Assembly (NCBI GenBank): GCA_003339415.1
Contig: PDHQ01000094.1
Span: 57,414 to 121,413 of the forward strand
Source of the DNA: Ophiocordyceps camponoti-saundersi (nom. inval.)
Lineage: Eukaryota > Ascomycota > Sordariomycetes > Hypocreales > Ophiocordycipitaceae
Direction: 5' to 3'
DNA: 64,000 nucleotides
In this document: positions 52,088 to 64,000 of the stretch, one piece after another
Position numbering within the stretch: the first letter of the stretch is position 1
How the letters are laid out: every line of letters begins with the position of its first letter
Program-made: the position numbers and the translations under genes
The notes under the pieces: generated by a model
What the model was told of the DNA's origin: nothing
Databases searched by the model: none
What the model saw: only the letters and a program-made list of their open reading frames with translations

Positions 52088-52360
52088 TTCAAAGTTTTAA
52101 TCTAGTCACTGATGTCATGATCAACCGCCGTCCAGTTGACTGACAGCATAACTGGTCGTTGGCTGGTTGCCCCGGACAACCGCGTGACAGCTCAGCCCCG
52201 GGGGGTGCTCGGTTGAGTAAACAAAAACCGACAGCGATCGGCGGCTAGACCATGAATTCATTCCTACGACGACAATCGCGCACTCGGCTCTTCATTCTCA
52301 AAGAATCATTAAAGCACGCGTTAGGTATTTGATCAACGAAGGTCGTCTATCTTAGAAGTC

Positions 52361-53782
52361 ATGGGCGCTTCGCAGCCCTTCATGTACAGCCACAGCCAGT
52401 ATGGCGACTGGCGATCTCCTGCCACCGTCTTTGACCCCAAGTCGGTCACGAGAGCCAGCCTAGAGCCCCGACCAAGGAAGGACAAAGCCCACGGCCCTTT
52501 GATCTCGTTGAACCAGCACCCAGAGTTAGTATGTCGACGACTGACTCCTGAGCGACTGTTGATACGGTTTGCAGCTCCCATGAACAGCCGCGGCAAGCAA
52601 AGCCATGTCGGTCTCTGGGATCATGGGTCAAAAAGTGGATCAAATGGTTGCGTCCCTTGCAACTCGCACTGCGCCTGCTTGAGTTCACTGGCTCGGCGGG
52701 GATCCTGGTGCTGATGATTCTTGTGACGAAGATCGATGCAGCGACTGTCTGGGTGCTACGGACTGCTGTAAGGAAACAATGCGGCCTTGCATGTACGTGA
52801 ATGCGGTCTGGGGCACTGACATGTTTTGCCGTATTAGGCCGGGGTTTCGGTGCTCCATTCTCTCTACGCGATTCATCATCTTGCGGGCAGCGCCGTTCGC
52901 CGCCCGCCAGCTTCATCGGCGGCATACCAGGCCTTTTCCGCCTTGGCAGATGTCTTCATCGTCTCCGCCTACGCGTTTGGAGCCTTTTCGACGCACCGGA
53001 ATGGAGAGTCTTGGTCCACATTGCTGAGCAATCAGAGTCTCGTGCGCATCTTCGTCCCAGCCGCGTATTACAGCATGATTGTGTCGAGTTGTTTGCACCT
53101 TGTAACTTTGTCAATATCGTTGTGGCTATGTCTCATCTTTCGGAGGATCAGTATGATGCCGCCCGACATGAACCCGCTTGAGGAGCATTTGACGGCAAGA
53201 CCCTACAAGAAGATTAATAACCACAACAACATCAGACCTTCCGCTGGCAGTCTCAAGAACAGCTGGAGATACTCAGCCGCATCAGACGAGCATCTGATTG
53301 ATAGGTCGCGACCGGCGCGCATCCCGTTTCTATCCACGAGAGCAGCTTCTGAGAGAACCAGTACGGCAGCGACCGCAGATGACGGTCAGCGCACCTCATC
53401 TCACAATGGATCATATGCGAAGCTGCCGGCGGATGAGGTCGGCTGGCCGCCCTTGTCAACTGTCGGAATGGATGGAGCGCGAGAGTTTCAGGCCGAAACA
53501 TGGGCATCGGAGCAAGTCGGACAGGAAGACGGGCGATATGAGGTCTCTTCGCGACACCCGGATCCTTTGCGGTCCAACGCGACTCGTGAAGGCCTGCCAG
53601 GTAGACATTTCGTTCCCAAGTCGTATGAGACGCTGAGGTTTGCGGTGCCGGCTACAGTCCTGAGCGGTAGCCGCAAGGCTTCAGGAAATTCTTACCAGAC
53701 GGAGATACGCTACGCCGTTTACGACCGAAGCAGGAACAAGCAGGGAGAGGGGGTTGGAGGAGGGAGAGGGAGCATCGTCTGA
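52361..53782 (+). CDS. Fungal four-TM membrane protein, unknown function
   Basis: Three exons: 52361-52524, 52575-52767, 52838-53782; 433 aa. Introns are 50 and 70 bp; both junctions keep frame (HPD|SHEQ and RTA|AGVSV). The start MGASQPFMYSHSQYGDW lies on the first ATG. The N-terminal 75 residues are cytosolic. Four hydrophobic helices follow: LLEFTGSAGILVLMILV, WVLRTAAGVSVLHSLYAI, AFSALADVFIVSAYAFGA and YYSMIVSSCLHLVTLSISLW. The 250-residue C-terminal tail is Ser/Arg-rich, with a final Gly-rich stretch. The layout resembles MARVEL-like fungal plasma-membrane proteins. I recognise the family as widespread in Sordariomycetes but know no function. Confidence 0.8.
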
Positions 53783-54010
53783 AGGATACACAAGTATTCA
53801 TATAAATCTACATATGTACGTACTACATACGGATATATGATACTATCACAAGGTGACGACAGCACTGATGAAGGTGTTGATATTCCTGATGCTTGTGACT
53901 ATGATGATGACTCTGCTAGGTCTGTGTGGCTAGGCCAGGGCCCTAAGAAGTAGGGCCGGCAGCGCTGACTAACTAAGAGGGAGGCCTACAGGGTAGGCCG
54001 TACAACAGAT
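53783..54010. other. 3' flank of membrane-protein gene
   Basis: Normal-composition sequence with TACGTA-type simple repeats and a small imperfect palindrome around CCAGGGCCCTAAG (about 53935-53965). Base composition switches to RIP type at about 54010. Confidence 0.5.
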
Positions 54011-57000
54011 ACAGTATTGCATATAGGCTTAATCATAGCAATAATCCTACATATAACGCTTATTAGCTATATTATAGATAAATACTCTCTTATATAATTT
54101 ACTAGAGAAGATACTTATTCGCCACTCTATTATAAATTCCTAGTTTATAAAAAATTTTCCTACTTTTAGCCCCCTTTTAAAGGTAGCTAAAATAAAGTTA
54201 TAATAAATTCTTATAAGCCTCGCCGCCTTTAAAAGACCTGGCAGATTAATTCTTATAGCTTAATATATTATATATAAAGCCTTACGCCTCTAAGCTTTCT
54301 AATAACTCCTTATCTAAGCTAGGAAAATAGCTTAAAGACTATAAAGATATTATTAACTAACTTAACTAATAAAAGGCCCTTTTTTAAAAAGCTTTTATAG
54401 CTTATATAATAGAAAAGAAAATTATTTTATAATAATAAGGTTAAAGTTTATATTTTAAAATCTTATATTAATTAGTTAATTCTTTTAATTACTTAAATAA
54501 TTAGCTTATCCTTTTATTAAATTTAATATATTCTTTTTAGCCTTTTTATATTTTATAAAAAATAACTTTTTAATAGCTTTTTCTCTTAAAAGTAATTTAA
54601 TTAGCTATACTTATTCCTTATAGAAAATATAACTTATTATAATATTACTTAATAAAATTTATACTTTTTTATTTTTAGCTTTAAAAGCGTTAGCTTTATA
54701 GCTTTTTTATAAGCTATAGAAGAATTAAGCTTTTATTAACGCTATAAATAAAAGTAGCTAAAAATAAGCTTTTTAATTTAATAAAATAAAGTTATAATAT
54801 AAGCTTTATTATAAAACTAATTAAATTTAAAAAATTAACTTAATTTACTTACTTTTTTTAATAAAACTTAAGCTATAAATTTAGCTATAAGTATTAAATA
54901 TATTATAGTTTATAATATTAAAAATTTAGCTTTTTTTTAACTTTTTTATTATAAGCTTTATAAATAAATATTTTAAAGCTTTATTTATAATAAGTAAAAA
55001 GCTTTATTTTCTTATAGCTTATATAAAGGATTTAAGCTACGCCTAAATAGCTAAGTTACGTAAGGGTGCTTAGTTAAGTCCGCGTATATAATAGGCGCGG
55101 GGTATATATAAGCGTATACGATTAGTTAGCGCTACGCGCAGGCCGCGCGCGGGCTATATATAAACTATAACCTTAAATATATATACTATATATACCTTAA
55201 AACCTCTTAAGTTAATTTATATTAATAAAGTTAGCTTTATATAGGAGTATTAAGTACCCTCTTCCTCTTATTAAGGAGATACTTTATAGCCTCTCTAGCG
55301 CCTATTAGTTTATAAAGCTTAATATTCGCGCTATTTTTTATAAGCTATATATTATAAAAGGCGATAAATACCTAATAGCTTTTTATATATAATTTAGCCT
55401 TTTTAAGTACCTTATCTGCCCTTTTAGTCTTATAGGTATGCCCGCTATATTCTAACGCTATATTAATATTACTTTAGGCGATTCTTTAAGAGACTTTATT
55501 ATAATATACTTAAATAATATCCTTATTTACTTAGGTAGCTTATATTCTAATTATTAGCGTAAGGTATATATTATATTATCGCGTCTCTATTAAGCTAGGC
55601 TTTTCCTTAACTTTAATAAGTATAATTTTGCTATCTATAATATTAAGTATTTAGGGTTTATTATTTATACTAGTAAAAAAGTAAAACTAAATTTTATTAA
55701 GATTTTTACTATTCTTAAATAAAAAGCGCTAACTTATATTTAAGGCGTTTATAGTTTTTTAAAGTTTATTAACTTTTATTATAATTTTATACTTTATTTT
55801 TTTAACTTTATAGCCCTACTTATTAATTTTACGAAATAAGGCGCCCTTTTTTATTAAACTAATAAATACTAGCTTACCTTTAATATACTTAAGTTTACTT
55901 TTATATTAGCTTTTATTCTCGCCTAATAAGACCTTAATTATAATATAATTATAAAAGCTAATTACTTTAATAAAGCTATAAGTAGCTATTTATTCTAAGT
56001 TAATATAAACTATATTCTCTAACTAATTATATATTATTTTAAGAAATTTCTCCTTATAAAGTAAAATTATATAATTTATAATAAGAAGCTTTTTATTATT
56101 ATTTCCTACTTAAAGTATAATTTACTAAATTATATAATATAGCTTAGCTACTTTTAATTTTAATTAATTATAAGGCTTTTAAATATTTTATTATATTTAA
56201 AGTAATAATAGAATATTAAGCGTATTAGGCTAAGATATTTACTTTTTTTAATTTCTAACTTTAATATTACCTTAGCGCGTAAGCGTCCTAGCTAAACGCT
56301 CTCTCTTAAAGGGAGTAAAAACGCCGCGGCATAGAGGACCGTTATAGCTAAATTATATAGCTTATCTTTATTTATTTTTTTAGGTTATATCCGGTTTAGT
56401 TTAGCTTAGCTTTACCTAATTCCCTTTTTACTTTACTTTTTATTTTTAATACCTTAGCTCTTTTTTAAAATAAGATCTTATAAGGATTTTAGTTAGTAGC
56501 TTTTTATATTAATTTATATTATAATATTTACTATTAGGTAATTTATTCTTTTACTTAAAAGTTTCCGCTAAAAGCTAGTATTTATAAGTAAATTACGGAC
56601 TATTCCCTTTTTACTTATAAATAATTATAGTTTTAAAGCTATTTTAAGTTCCTAAATTAAAACTTTTTATTATTATATTTATTTAATAAATATATAATTC
56701 CCTTATAATAAAATACTTTAATAAGAATATTACTTTTTTATTTTTTAAAAGGAATTTTATTAAGATAGGATATTTATAAATATAATATATTTTATTTATT
56801 ATTATTATTATAAGAATTATTTAAATTATTAGTCGCGCTAAGGATTATTTTAGCAATTATCTTTACTTAAATAATTTTAAATTACTCTTTTAGTAAACTT
56901 TATAACTAAGCTTCCCGCTTTTAATAAATCTTAGCCTTATTTTCTTATAATTACTATAGATTATCTTTCTAAATATATTTAGCTTAAGGCTATAATATTA

Positions 57001-57366
57001 ATAAATATTAAGCGGTATACTAAACGCTTTATTTAATATTAGTAGTAATTTTATAGCTTCTTTTAGGAGTTAATTTTTAACTATAAGTTAAATTAAATAA
57101 GTTATTTTTAGTTTACTCTTTATTACCTTATTAAGGTATAAAGACTCCTTTTTATAACTTTTTATGTCTAAACTAATAATAGTATAAAATATATAAATTA
57201 AAAGGTATAAGCTATCTTATATTATATAATCTTATAATAATTTAGGATATAAATACTAGTTAAAAGTACTATTCTTATTATATAAGCAGTATTTATTATA
57301 TAAACGACTTAATAATATAATTTATATAATAAAGTAAAAATACTAGTATTTAGTATTTAAATTACA
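54011..57366 (+). mobile_element. Decayed Ty3/gypsy remnant, RIP-mutated
   Basis: AT-rich sequence whose plus strand still reads as gypsy pol once TAA/TAG are treated as former Gln/Trp. FSLFKYLICPFSL and YLNNILIY (YLDD with two Asp-to-Asn changes, near 55500) mark reverse transcriptase; KYLGFII near 55650 the RT end; an integrase-core-like stretch (ITIDYLSKY) lies near 56950. A TG...CA segment at about 57166-57366 could be its 3' LTR, but I found no partner copy at the left, so the boundaries are only where composition changes. A CG-rich patch (55080-55155) survives because RIP targets CpA. Confidence 0.75.
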
Positions 57367-58415
57367 GCTAAACCTTGGAAGGTTAAAACCCGGATAATAA
57401 GATAAGATAATAAAGATAAGAATAACGAATAAAATTCCTAGGATAAGAAGAACGGTTAGCGACGGTTAAAAACGGAAAGAAATATTAGCTATTATAAATA
57501 AAAGAATTATCTATTATAATTTATTATTAGCCTAGAAGCTGATAGAATATAATAGAATAAAATAAAGCTATTCTATTTACTAAGGAATATAGTAGATTTA
57601 AAATTAAAGGTTAATTTTAAAGTAAGAATTTAATTTTAAAGTAAAAGAATATAATAGAAGTAAATAGAATAAGATAAAGCTATTCTATTCGCTAAGGAAT
57701 ATAGTAGATTTAAAATCAAGGGTTAATTTTAAAGTAGGAATTTAATTTTAAAGCAAAAAGAATACGATAGAAGCAAATAGAATAAGATAAAGCTATTCTA
57801 TTCGCTAGTATATTTATAATATAAAGCTTCTACGGTATTCTATAGCTTTCTAGCTAGCTTATATAATTAGATAGTTTCTTAGAGAAGGAAAACTATAAAA
57901 GGAAGGCTTCCTTCCCTTAAAGGGTCTTTCCTTTCCTTCTTCTCTAAGCTTTTAATCTAAACAATTAGTACTATAAAAGCCTACTCTCTATTACCTTCCC
58001 TTGCCTTATAAGATATTCCTATTTAGGAAGTTCTTACTTATTTATGCTTTATAAATTTCCTATTCTAGCTACCTATTGCCTGGTTAAAGTAAGTAAAGCC
58101 CCTTACCTTCTTATTACCCCTTTTCTCTTTTTATCTTTAGAAGCTTAGATTAAGGGCTACGGGTAAGATTAGGTAATTATAGGTACGATCCGTAATACGT
58201 TAAAAGCTTCTTTACTATTATAACTACCTTATAAGTACGAAGAATAAGAAGAGAGTATACTAAAAGAATTCCTTTCCTAGAAAAATAGAGAAAAATAGAA
58301 AAATAGAAAAATAGTACTTTTTCAATCGCATATATCTCTATAGAAACAAAAGGTAAAAATCTACTTTTTTCTTTCCTAATTAGGAAATAAGCGGCGCTAC
58401 CTAGTAGTATATAAT
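57367..58415 (+). other. Probable 5' LTR/leader of downstream gypsy element
   Basis: About 1 kb before the gag start. It contains a tandem repeat (57546-57806), a near-palindromic AAGGAAGG...CCTTCCTT stretch around 57895-57945, and an A-rich AAATAGA repeat (58280-58315). Likely LTR plus untranslated leader, but the matching 3' LTR lies outside the window, so the edges cannot be fixed. Confidence 0.5.
57546..57806. repeat. Tandem repeat, about 112-bp period, 2.3 copies
   Basis: The anchor AGCTATTCTATT recurs at 57566, 57678 and 57791 (spacing 112 and 113). Copies differ mostly by C/T and G/A changes. Placed in the probable promoter (U3) part of a retrotransposon, where such repeats often act as enhancers. 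Confidence 0.85.
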
Positions 58416-61400
58416 ATATCTAATATAACCTCCCCTATACCCCCCTATACTGCTACTAATCCTAGACCTATTATAGATATTAGTAAGGTCCCGAGACCTA
58501 AATATTATAGCGGGAAAGATAACGATTTATAAGCGTTCTTAACTAATATTAGAGCTTATTTTAGGCTCTATTCTTCCGCCTTTTATAATAAACCTATAAA
58601 GGTAATCTATACTTCTACTTACTTAGAAGGTATAGCTTTAGACTAGTTCGAACCTATATTAAGGAATTATTTAGGACTTACAGATAATAGGGAAGAAGAA
58701 ACGGAGCTTATTTTTACTAATTTTAATTAATTCGAAGAAAAACTATAGGAAGTTTTCGGCTAGTAAGACGAAGTAAGAACTATAGAGTATAAATTACGAA
58801 CCTTACGGCAAAAAGGGGCTGCTTCTAACTACGCTGCTAAATTTAGATAAATAACTAGTAAGTTAGACTAGGAAGACGAAGCCCTTATAGCTATTTTTTA
58901 CGAAAGACTAAAAGACGAAGTTAAAGACGAATTATATAAGTAAGATAAACCTAAAAAGCTATCTACTTATATAGCTTCTACTATTAAAATCGACGATTAA
59001 CTCTTCGAAAGAAAGTAGTAAAAATAAGGAAGTAAAAATACCTCTTCTTATATTAATAAAGGTAATAAAAAATATAAGAAAAATTACGCTAATTGAGGAG
59101 ACCTTATAGATCTAGATATAGTATCTTCGAAGCCTATTATCTGCTTTTTTTATAATAAAGAAGGCTATATTATAAAAAACTACTTTAAAAAATAGGGAAA
59201 AGGAAAAGGAAAAGGAATAGGAAAAACCTCTTCTACGAATAGTAAAACGATTAATATTATTTCTTCCTACCTAGCTACTAATCGTAATACGCTAAGCTTA
59301 AATAGGAAGGAACGGAGTACTATTCGTAGTATAAAATTTAAACTACCGACGAAAAAGGATAATATAAACTAAGAGGCTTACGAATTCCGAGAAAAACTAA
59401 GATAATAATATAACCCGGAACTTATAGCCGATACGCTATTCCTAGACGGCTAGAATACGGTTAGGAATACGAAGAAGCCTCTAGAGCTTATAAGCCCTTT
59501 AGAAGCTAGTACGGAATTCGATTCCGGAGGAGAGTTTTACCCGCCGGGTAAAAATAACCCTTTTAAAATATATAAGTAGGTTACGGAAGAATAGTTTAAA
59601 AATAGAAAAGAAGGAATTTAAGGAATTCCTTACTATTCTAACTTACCTAGCTAGTATAGCCCTTCGGAAAACTACCCTTAGTCTTAATAACTATATTAAT
59701 AACCTTAATAGAATAAAGGAAGACTATAAAACTATCCTAGAAGATAACCTTATTCCGGAAGATAAAATTAAGAAGGAAAAAGAAGAATTACCCTTTCTTA
59801 CGGCAGAATATCTTTATACTATCGAAACCGATAGTAAAGAAGAAGACGAAAAAATATAGTATTTTATTAAAATAAAGGAATTAATTCTAAAGGAATTCGA
59901 AGACTAGAAAAATAACGACTGCTTTCCTTATAACGAATTATTTTAGCACTGAAGGTACTTAGAAGAATTCTTCGATAAGTATAAGCAAGCGCACTATAAT
60001 CTTAGCTAGTAATTTTACTATAATAAGGACTATAATTTTTACTTACGGGAAAAATAGAACGTTAATTATTACCCGTCCTTACCGACCTTTTATAAGGAAG
60101 CTAGCTTTATTAACGAAAAGTTTTTTATTAAAGAAATAAAATTCCTTCTCGATAAGGAAACTAATTATAGGATTCTTAAAGAAAATAAGGGAAATAACTA
60201 CGATTTTCGACCTTAAATTCTTAGTATTAAATTAGATACGATTTAGGCTATACTTACCTCTATAAAAGAATTATTAACGAAAGGGCCTATAGGAAACGGA
60301 TCCCCTACCGAGGAAAATAGTCCCGGAAGGTAGGATTTCCTAACGTAGCCCGAGGAATTTAAAGAAAACCTTAAGGGAAAAGGGAAAGCCTCTATTTAAG
60401 AAAGGTAAATAGAGGTATAACTAATAAGAATAAAGATTTTAGTAAAGATTTAGAAATAGAAAGGCGTTATTATAACTATCCTAAATTATAAAGTATTAAT
60501 ACTATTACTATTAAAACCGATAGTACTAAAATCCCTATTTTTAGACTAACTTTTACTTTAAGATATAAAGGAAAAGAAGTAATTACCTTTATAGATAGCG
60601 GAGCTGCTAGTAATTATATTTCACCTATAGCTATAAAACGTCTAAATTTAAGCTATATAAAAAAGAAAACGCTTAGTATAGTAAAAAACGCCGAAGGATT
60701 TAATTTTTAGTTTAATAAAGGAATAATTTTATACGAAACTAATTACTTCGAATTTAAAATAGGACCTTATACCTTTACCGATACCTTCGATATTTTTAAA
60801 ATAGTAGAATACGATATAATATTAAGTTATCCTTTTCTTTATAAATATAATCCGCAAATTAACTAGAAAACCGGCTAAGTTAAATTTATAGACGATTATT
60901 TAATATCTAGTACTTCTAATAGTAATACTAGTAAAAATAATCGAACGGATTCTAGAAGGAAAAATAAACTAAGAAGGTATAATTATAATAATAGTAAGAA
61001 GCCTTATTATAAGATTTCTAGAAATACTAATAAAAGTAAGTCGAGCGTAAAAAATAAGTAATCTAGATCTATAAAAAACGATTACTATAAGAATAGATAA
61101 TCGAATATAAATAGTTATAATAAAAGTCGACCTTATTATAATTATACGAATAGAAAAGAAAATACTAGGTTTAATAATACTCTAGGAAATCTTTATAAAG
61201 GATTTAGCTCGAGAAATTTTAAAAAGGCGAGAAGCCCGAATAACGAGAATAGTTCGATTAAAGAAATTAAAGAAAGGAAAAACTTCTTTAATAATAATTA
61301 GAAATTTACTATAAAAAATAAATATAATTATTATAAGTAAGAACCTTATAATAAAGCTAAAAGTAATAAAATTTATAGTAAAACGCCTTATACTATTATT

Positions 61401-64000
61401 ATATTAGCTGCTATTTCTAGCGTAGATTATAAGGAAGAAATAGCTTCTTATTCTAAAGAAAAGTTAGAACGCTATAAATTAATACCTAAAGAAATTCTAA
61501 AAGAATTCTTAGATATATTTAAAGAACCCCTAGATAATACCTTACCTAAAAAAAGCCTATAAGATTACGAAATTAAATTAAAACCTAATTCGGAACCTCG
61601 ATTTATACGAATTTATAATAGTAACGAAAAATAACTATAAGTATTAAAAGAATATCTAGAAAAATAAATTAAAAAAGGATATATAAGACCTTCTAAAAGC
61701 CCTTATAGAGCTCCTATTATATTTGCTAATAAATCGGGTAAAGAAAAAGATAAATTAAGACTCGTAATCGACTATCGAAAATTAAATAACGATATTATTA
61801 AAAATAAAACGCCGATACCTTTAATTATAGAATTAAAAGATAGATTAAGCTAGAAATAGTATTTTACTAAGTTAGATTTAAAATTAGCTTATTACTAAAT
61901 ACGAATAGCGGAAGGAGACGAATATAAAATAGCCTTCGGAACTAGATATAGAAGCTACGAATATTTAGTATTACCCTTAGGACTATATAATAGCCCCGCT
62001 ACTTTTTAAAAACGTATAAATTATATTCTAAGAGATTATTTAGATATATTTACTATAGCTTATTTAGACGATATTATTATATTTTTAGATTCTTTAGAAG
62101 AATATAAAGTTTACGTAAAAAAGGTATTAGAAGCCTTATAGAAAGCCGAATTATATATTAATCCTAAGAAATGCGAATTCTTTTCTAAAGAAGTTAAATT
62201 TCTAAGCATTATTATAACCCCTTATAATATTAAAATAGACCCTAGCAAATTAGAACCTTTAAAGGACTAGCTTATACCTAAATCGATTAAAAATATATAG
62301 TAATTTATAAGTTATTATAATTATTATAGAAGGTTTATTAAAGACTTTTCTAATATAATTATTCCTATATTAATAGTAATGAAATTAGCTAAAAAAAAAC
62401 CTTTTAAATAGACCGAAGAAGCTAATATAGCTTTTAATTCCCTTAAAGAAAAGCTAATCTTAGCACCTATATTAATAACTTATAATCCGAAATAGCTTTT
62501 AATTTTAGAAACCGACGCTTCTAATTACGCTATAGGAGCCTAATTAAGCTAGGAAAATAATATTATATTATACCTTATAGCTTTTTATTCTAAAAAGCTA
62601 GTAGATTCGGAAATTAACTATCCTATCTACGATAAAGAATTTTTAGCTATTATTAAAGTAATTAAAGAATTTAAGTACTATATATTAGGAAACGAATTTA
62701 AATTAAGGATTTATACCGATTATAAAAATATAAGCTATTTTAGTACGAGTTAAACTTTAAATAGCCGATAAATTAGGTAGGCTAAATTCCTTACCGATTA
62801 TAATTACGAAATTATATATAAAAAAGGAAGTAAGAATAAAAGAGCCGATATTATTAGTAGAAGACCTAATTTAGATACCGGTATAATACCTATAACGACT
62901 AATTTCCTTAAAATAAATAACGAAGGAAATTTAGAATAAAATACCTTAAACGCTATATTTAAGGTAGAAGCCGATAATTCTATATTAAAATAAATAAAAG
63001 AAGCTTATTAAGATACTAATTTTAAGGATTATAAAGATATTAAGTAGATAGATAACTTAGCTTATTTTAAAGAGAAGTTATTTATACCTCCTAATATAGT
63101 AGAAACTATAATTAAAGAATTCCACGAATTATCTATTCACGGCTATTAAGGAATATAAAAAACTTATAATAGAATTAAAGCCTATTTAATAATACGAAAA
63201 ATCTTAAAAAAGCTATTATTAAAGTTATTAAAAACTATAATATTTGTAATAAATCTAAAGCTTTAAGGTATAAGCCTTACGGATTTTTATAACTTATAAT
63301 AGTTACCGAATAACCCTAGGAAAATATAGCTATAGATTTTATAGTTAAATTACCCTTATCGGTAGACCCTATAACTAATACGGAATATAATTCTATTTTA
63401 GTTATAACTAATAGATTAACTAAATACGGCTATTTTATACTTACGATAGAGGCTTTATCTACTAAAAAATTAAGCTATTTATTCTTAAGGACGATAGTAG
63501 CAAATAGAGGCCTACCTAAAGTTATTATAAGCGATAGAGACCCTAAGTTTAATTCTAAATTTTAGACTAGCCTTATATCTAGGCTAGGAACTAAGTATAA
63601 ATTAAGTACTGCTTTTTACCCGGAAACTAACAGGGCTACGGAACGCTTAAATTAGACTTTAAAATAATACCTTAGAGCCTATATTAATTACGAATAAGAT
63701 AACTAGGTAATAAACCTACCTATAGCTTAGTTAGCTTATAATACCGCCGAATCGGAATCTATTAAAATAACGCCCGCTATAGCGAATTACGGATTTAACC
63801 CGGAAGCTTATAAACTAGGCCTATTAGATAAAACTAATAACGAAAAAGCTATTTTAAACACTAAATAGCTTAGATCTCTATATTCTTATATAAAATTAGA
63901 ATTAGACTTTATAACTAAAAGAATTAGTTATTATTATAATAAGAAACGCGAAAAAGAACCCTTATTTAATAAAAACGATAAGGTTTATTTATTAAAGAAA
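58416..64000 (+). mobile_element. Ty3/gypsy retrotransposon gag-pol, RIP-mutated, truncated by window
   Basis: One reading frame (start ATG now ATA at 58416 or 58425) runs through gag, protease and RT, broken by TAA/TAG at former Gln and Trp codons. Visible in order: gag domain (LEGIALD.FEP near 58628; KGAASNYAAKF near 58820); zinc-knuckle remnant (CFFYNKEGY near 59143); protease DSGAASNYI (60594); RT with YLDDIIIF intact (62061); RNase H (ETDASNYA near 62510); integrase with HELSIHGY, DFIVKLPLS, SDRDPKFNS and an ATERLNQTLK-type end (63640). About 59650-60410 reads best in another frame, and a one-base shift occurs near 63200. It continues past the window. It cannot be functional as it stands. 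Confidence 0.93.

Noticed and set aside
58390..58401. Twelve-base match to the 3' end of initiator Met-tRNA (sense strand, AGCGGCGCTACC) just before gypsy gag
   Set aside because: A primer-binding site for a plus-oriented element must be the reverse complement of this. Here it is in the sense direction, so it does not fit the gag-pol that follows, and the terminal A of CCA is missing. Probably coincidence.

Overview
The window looks like a chromosome segment from a filamentous ascomycete (Pezizomycotina, most likely Sordariomycetes/Hypocreales; the order is inferred). Evidence: GC-rich protein genes with short introns (50-117 nt, GT...AG, often with a CTRAC-type branch point), orthologues of conserved fungal single-copy genes, and large AT-rich blocks in which retrotransposons carry only C-to-T and G-to-A changes (repeat-induced point mutation, RIP). 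Intergenic DNA is full of a short palindromic motif built on TAGGTAGGTAC.

Layout. 0-28 kb is a gene block: a two-TM DUF6601-type protein; a small charged protein divergent from mitochondrial Lon protease; an atypical protein kinase; delta-9 fatty-acid desaturase with a fused cytochrome b5; nucleoporin SEH1 (minus); a DDB1/MMS1/CPSF160-like propeller protein; and eIF5B (minus). 28.6-33.9 kb is a complete but RIP-inactivated Ty1/copia element in minus orientation, with 163-bp LTRs and a perfect 5-bp target duplication. 34.2-35.9 kb is a lone Ran-binding-domain gene. 36.2-45.3 kb is a complete RIP-inactivated Ty3/gypsy element in minus orientation, with 201-bp LTRs and an unexpected third reading frame downstream of pol. 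45.8-53.8 kb is a second gene block, all on plus: SEC23, SEC39 and a four-TM membrane protein. From about 54 kb to the end lie a decayed gypsy remnant and then the 5' part of a second gypsy element (gag-protease-RT-RNase H-integrase) that runs off the window.

Gene models were built by joining open frames at consensus splice sites that restore conserved protein continuity. Where the longest open frame began with GTG or TTG, I moved the start to the first in-frame ATG.

The genes are mostly housekeeping: mitochondrial proteolysis, membrane-lipid desaturation, translation initiation, nuclear pore and Ran-dependent transport, and ER-Golgi traffic (SEC23 for COPII, SEC39 for the Dsl1 tether). I see no secondary-metabolite cluster, tRNA, rRNA or CRISPR. 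The most unusual items are the third ORF of the 9.1-kb gypsy element and the way RIP damage fades at the outer edge of each LTR.
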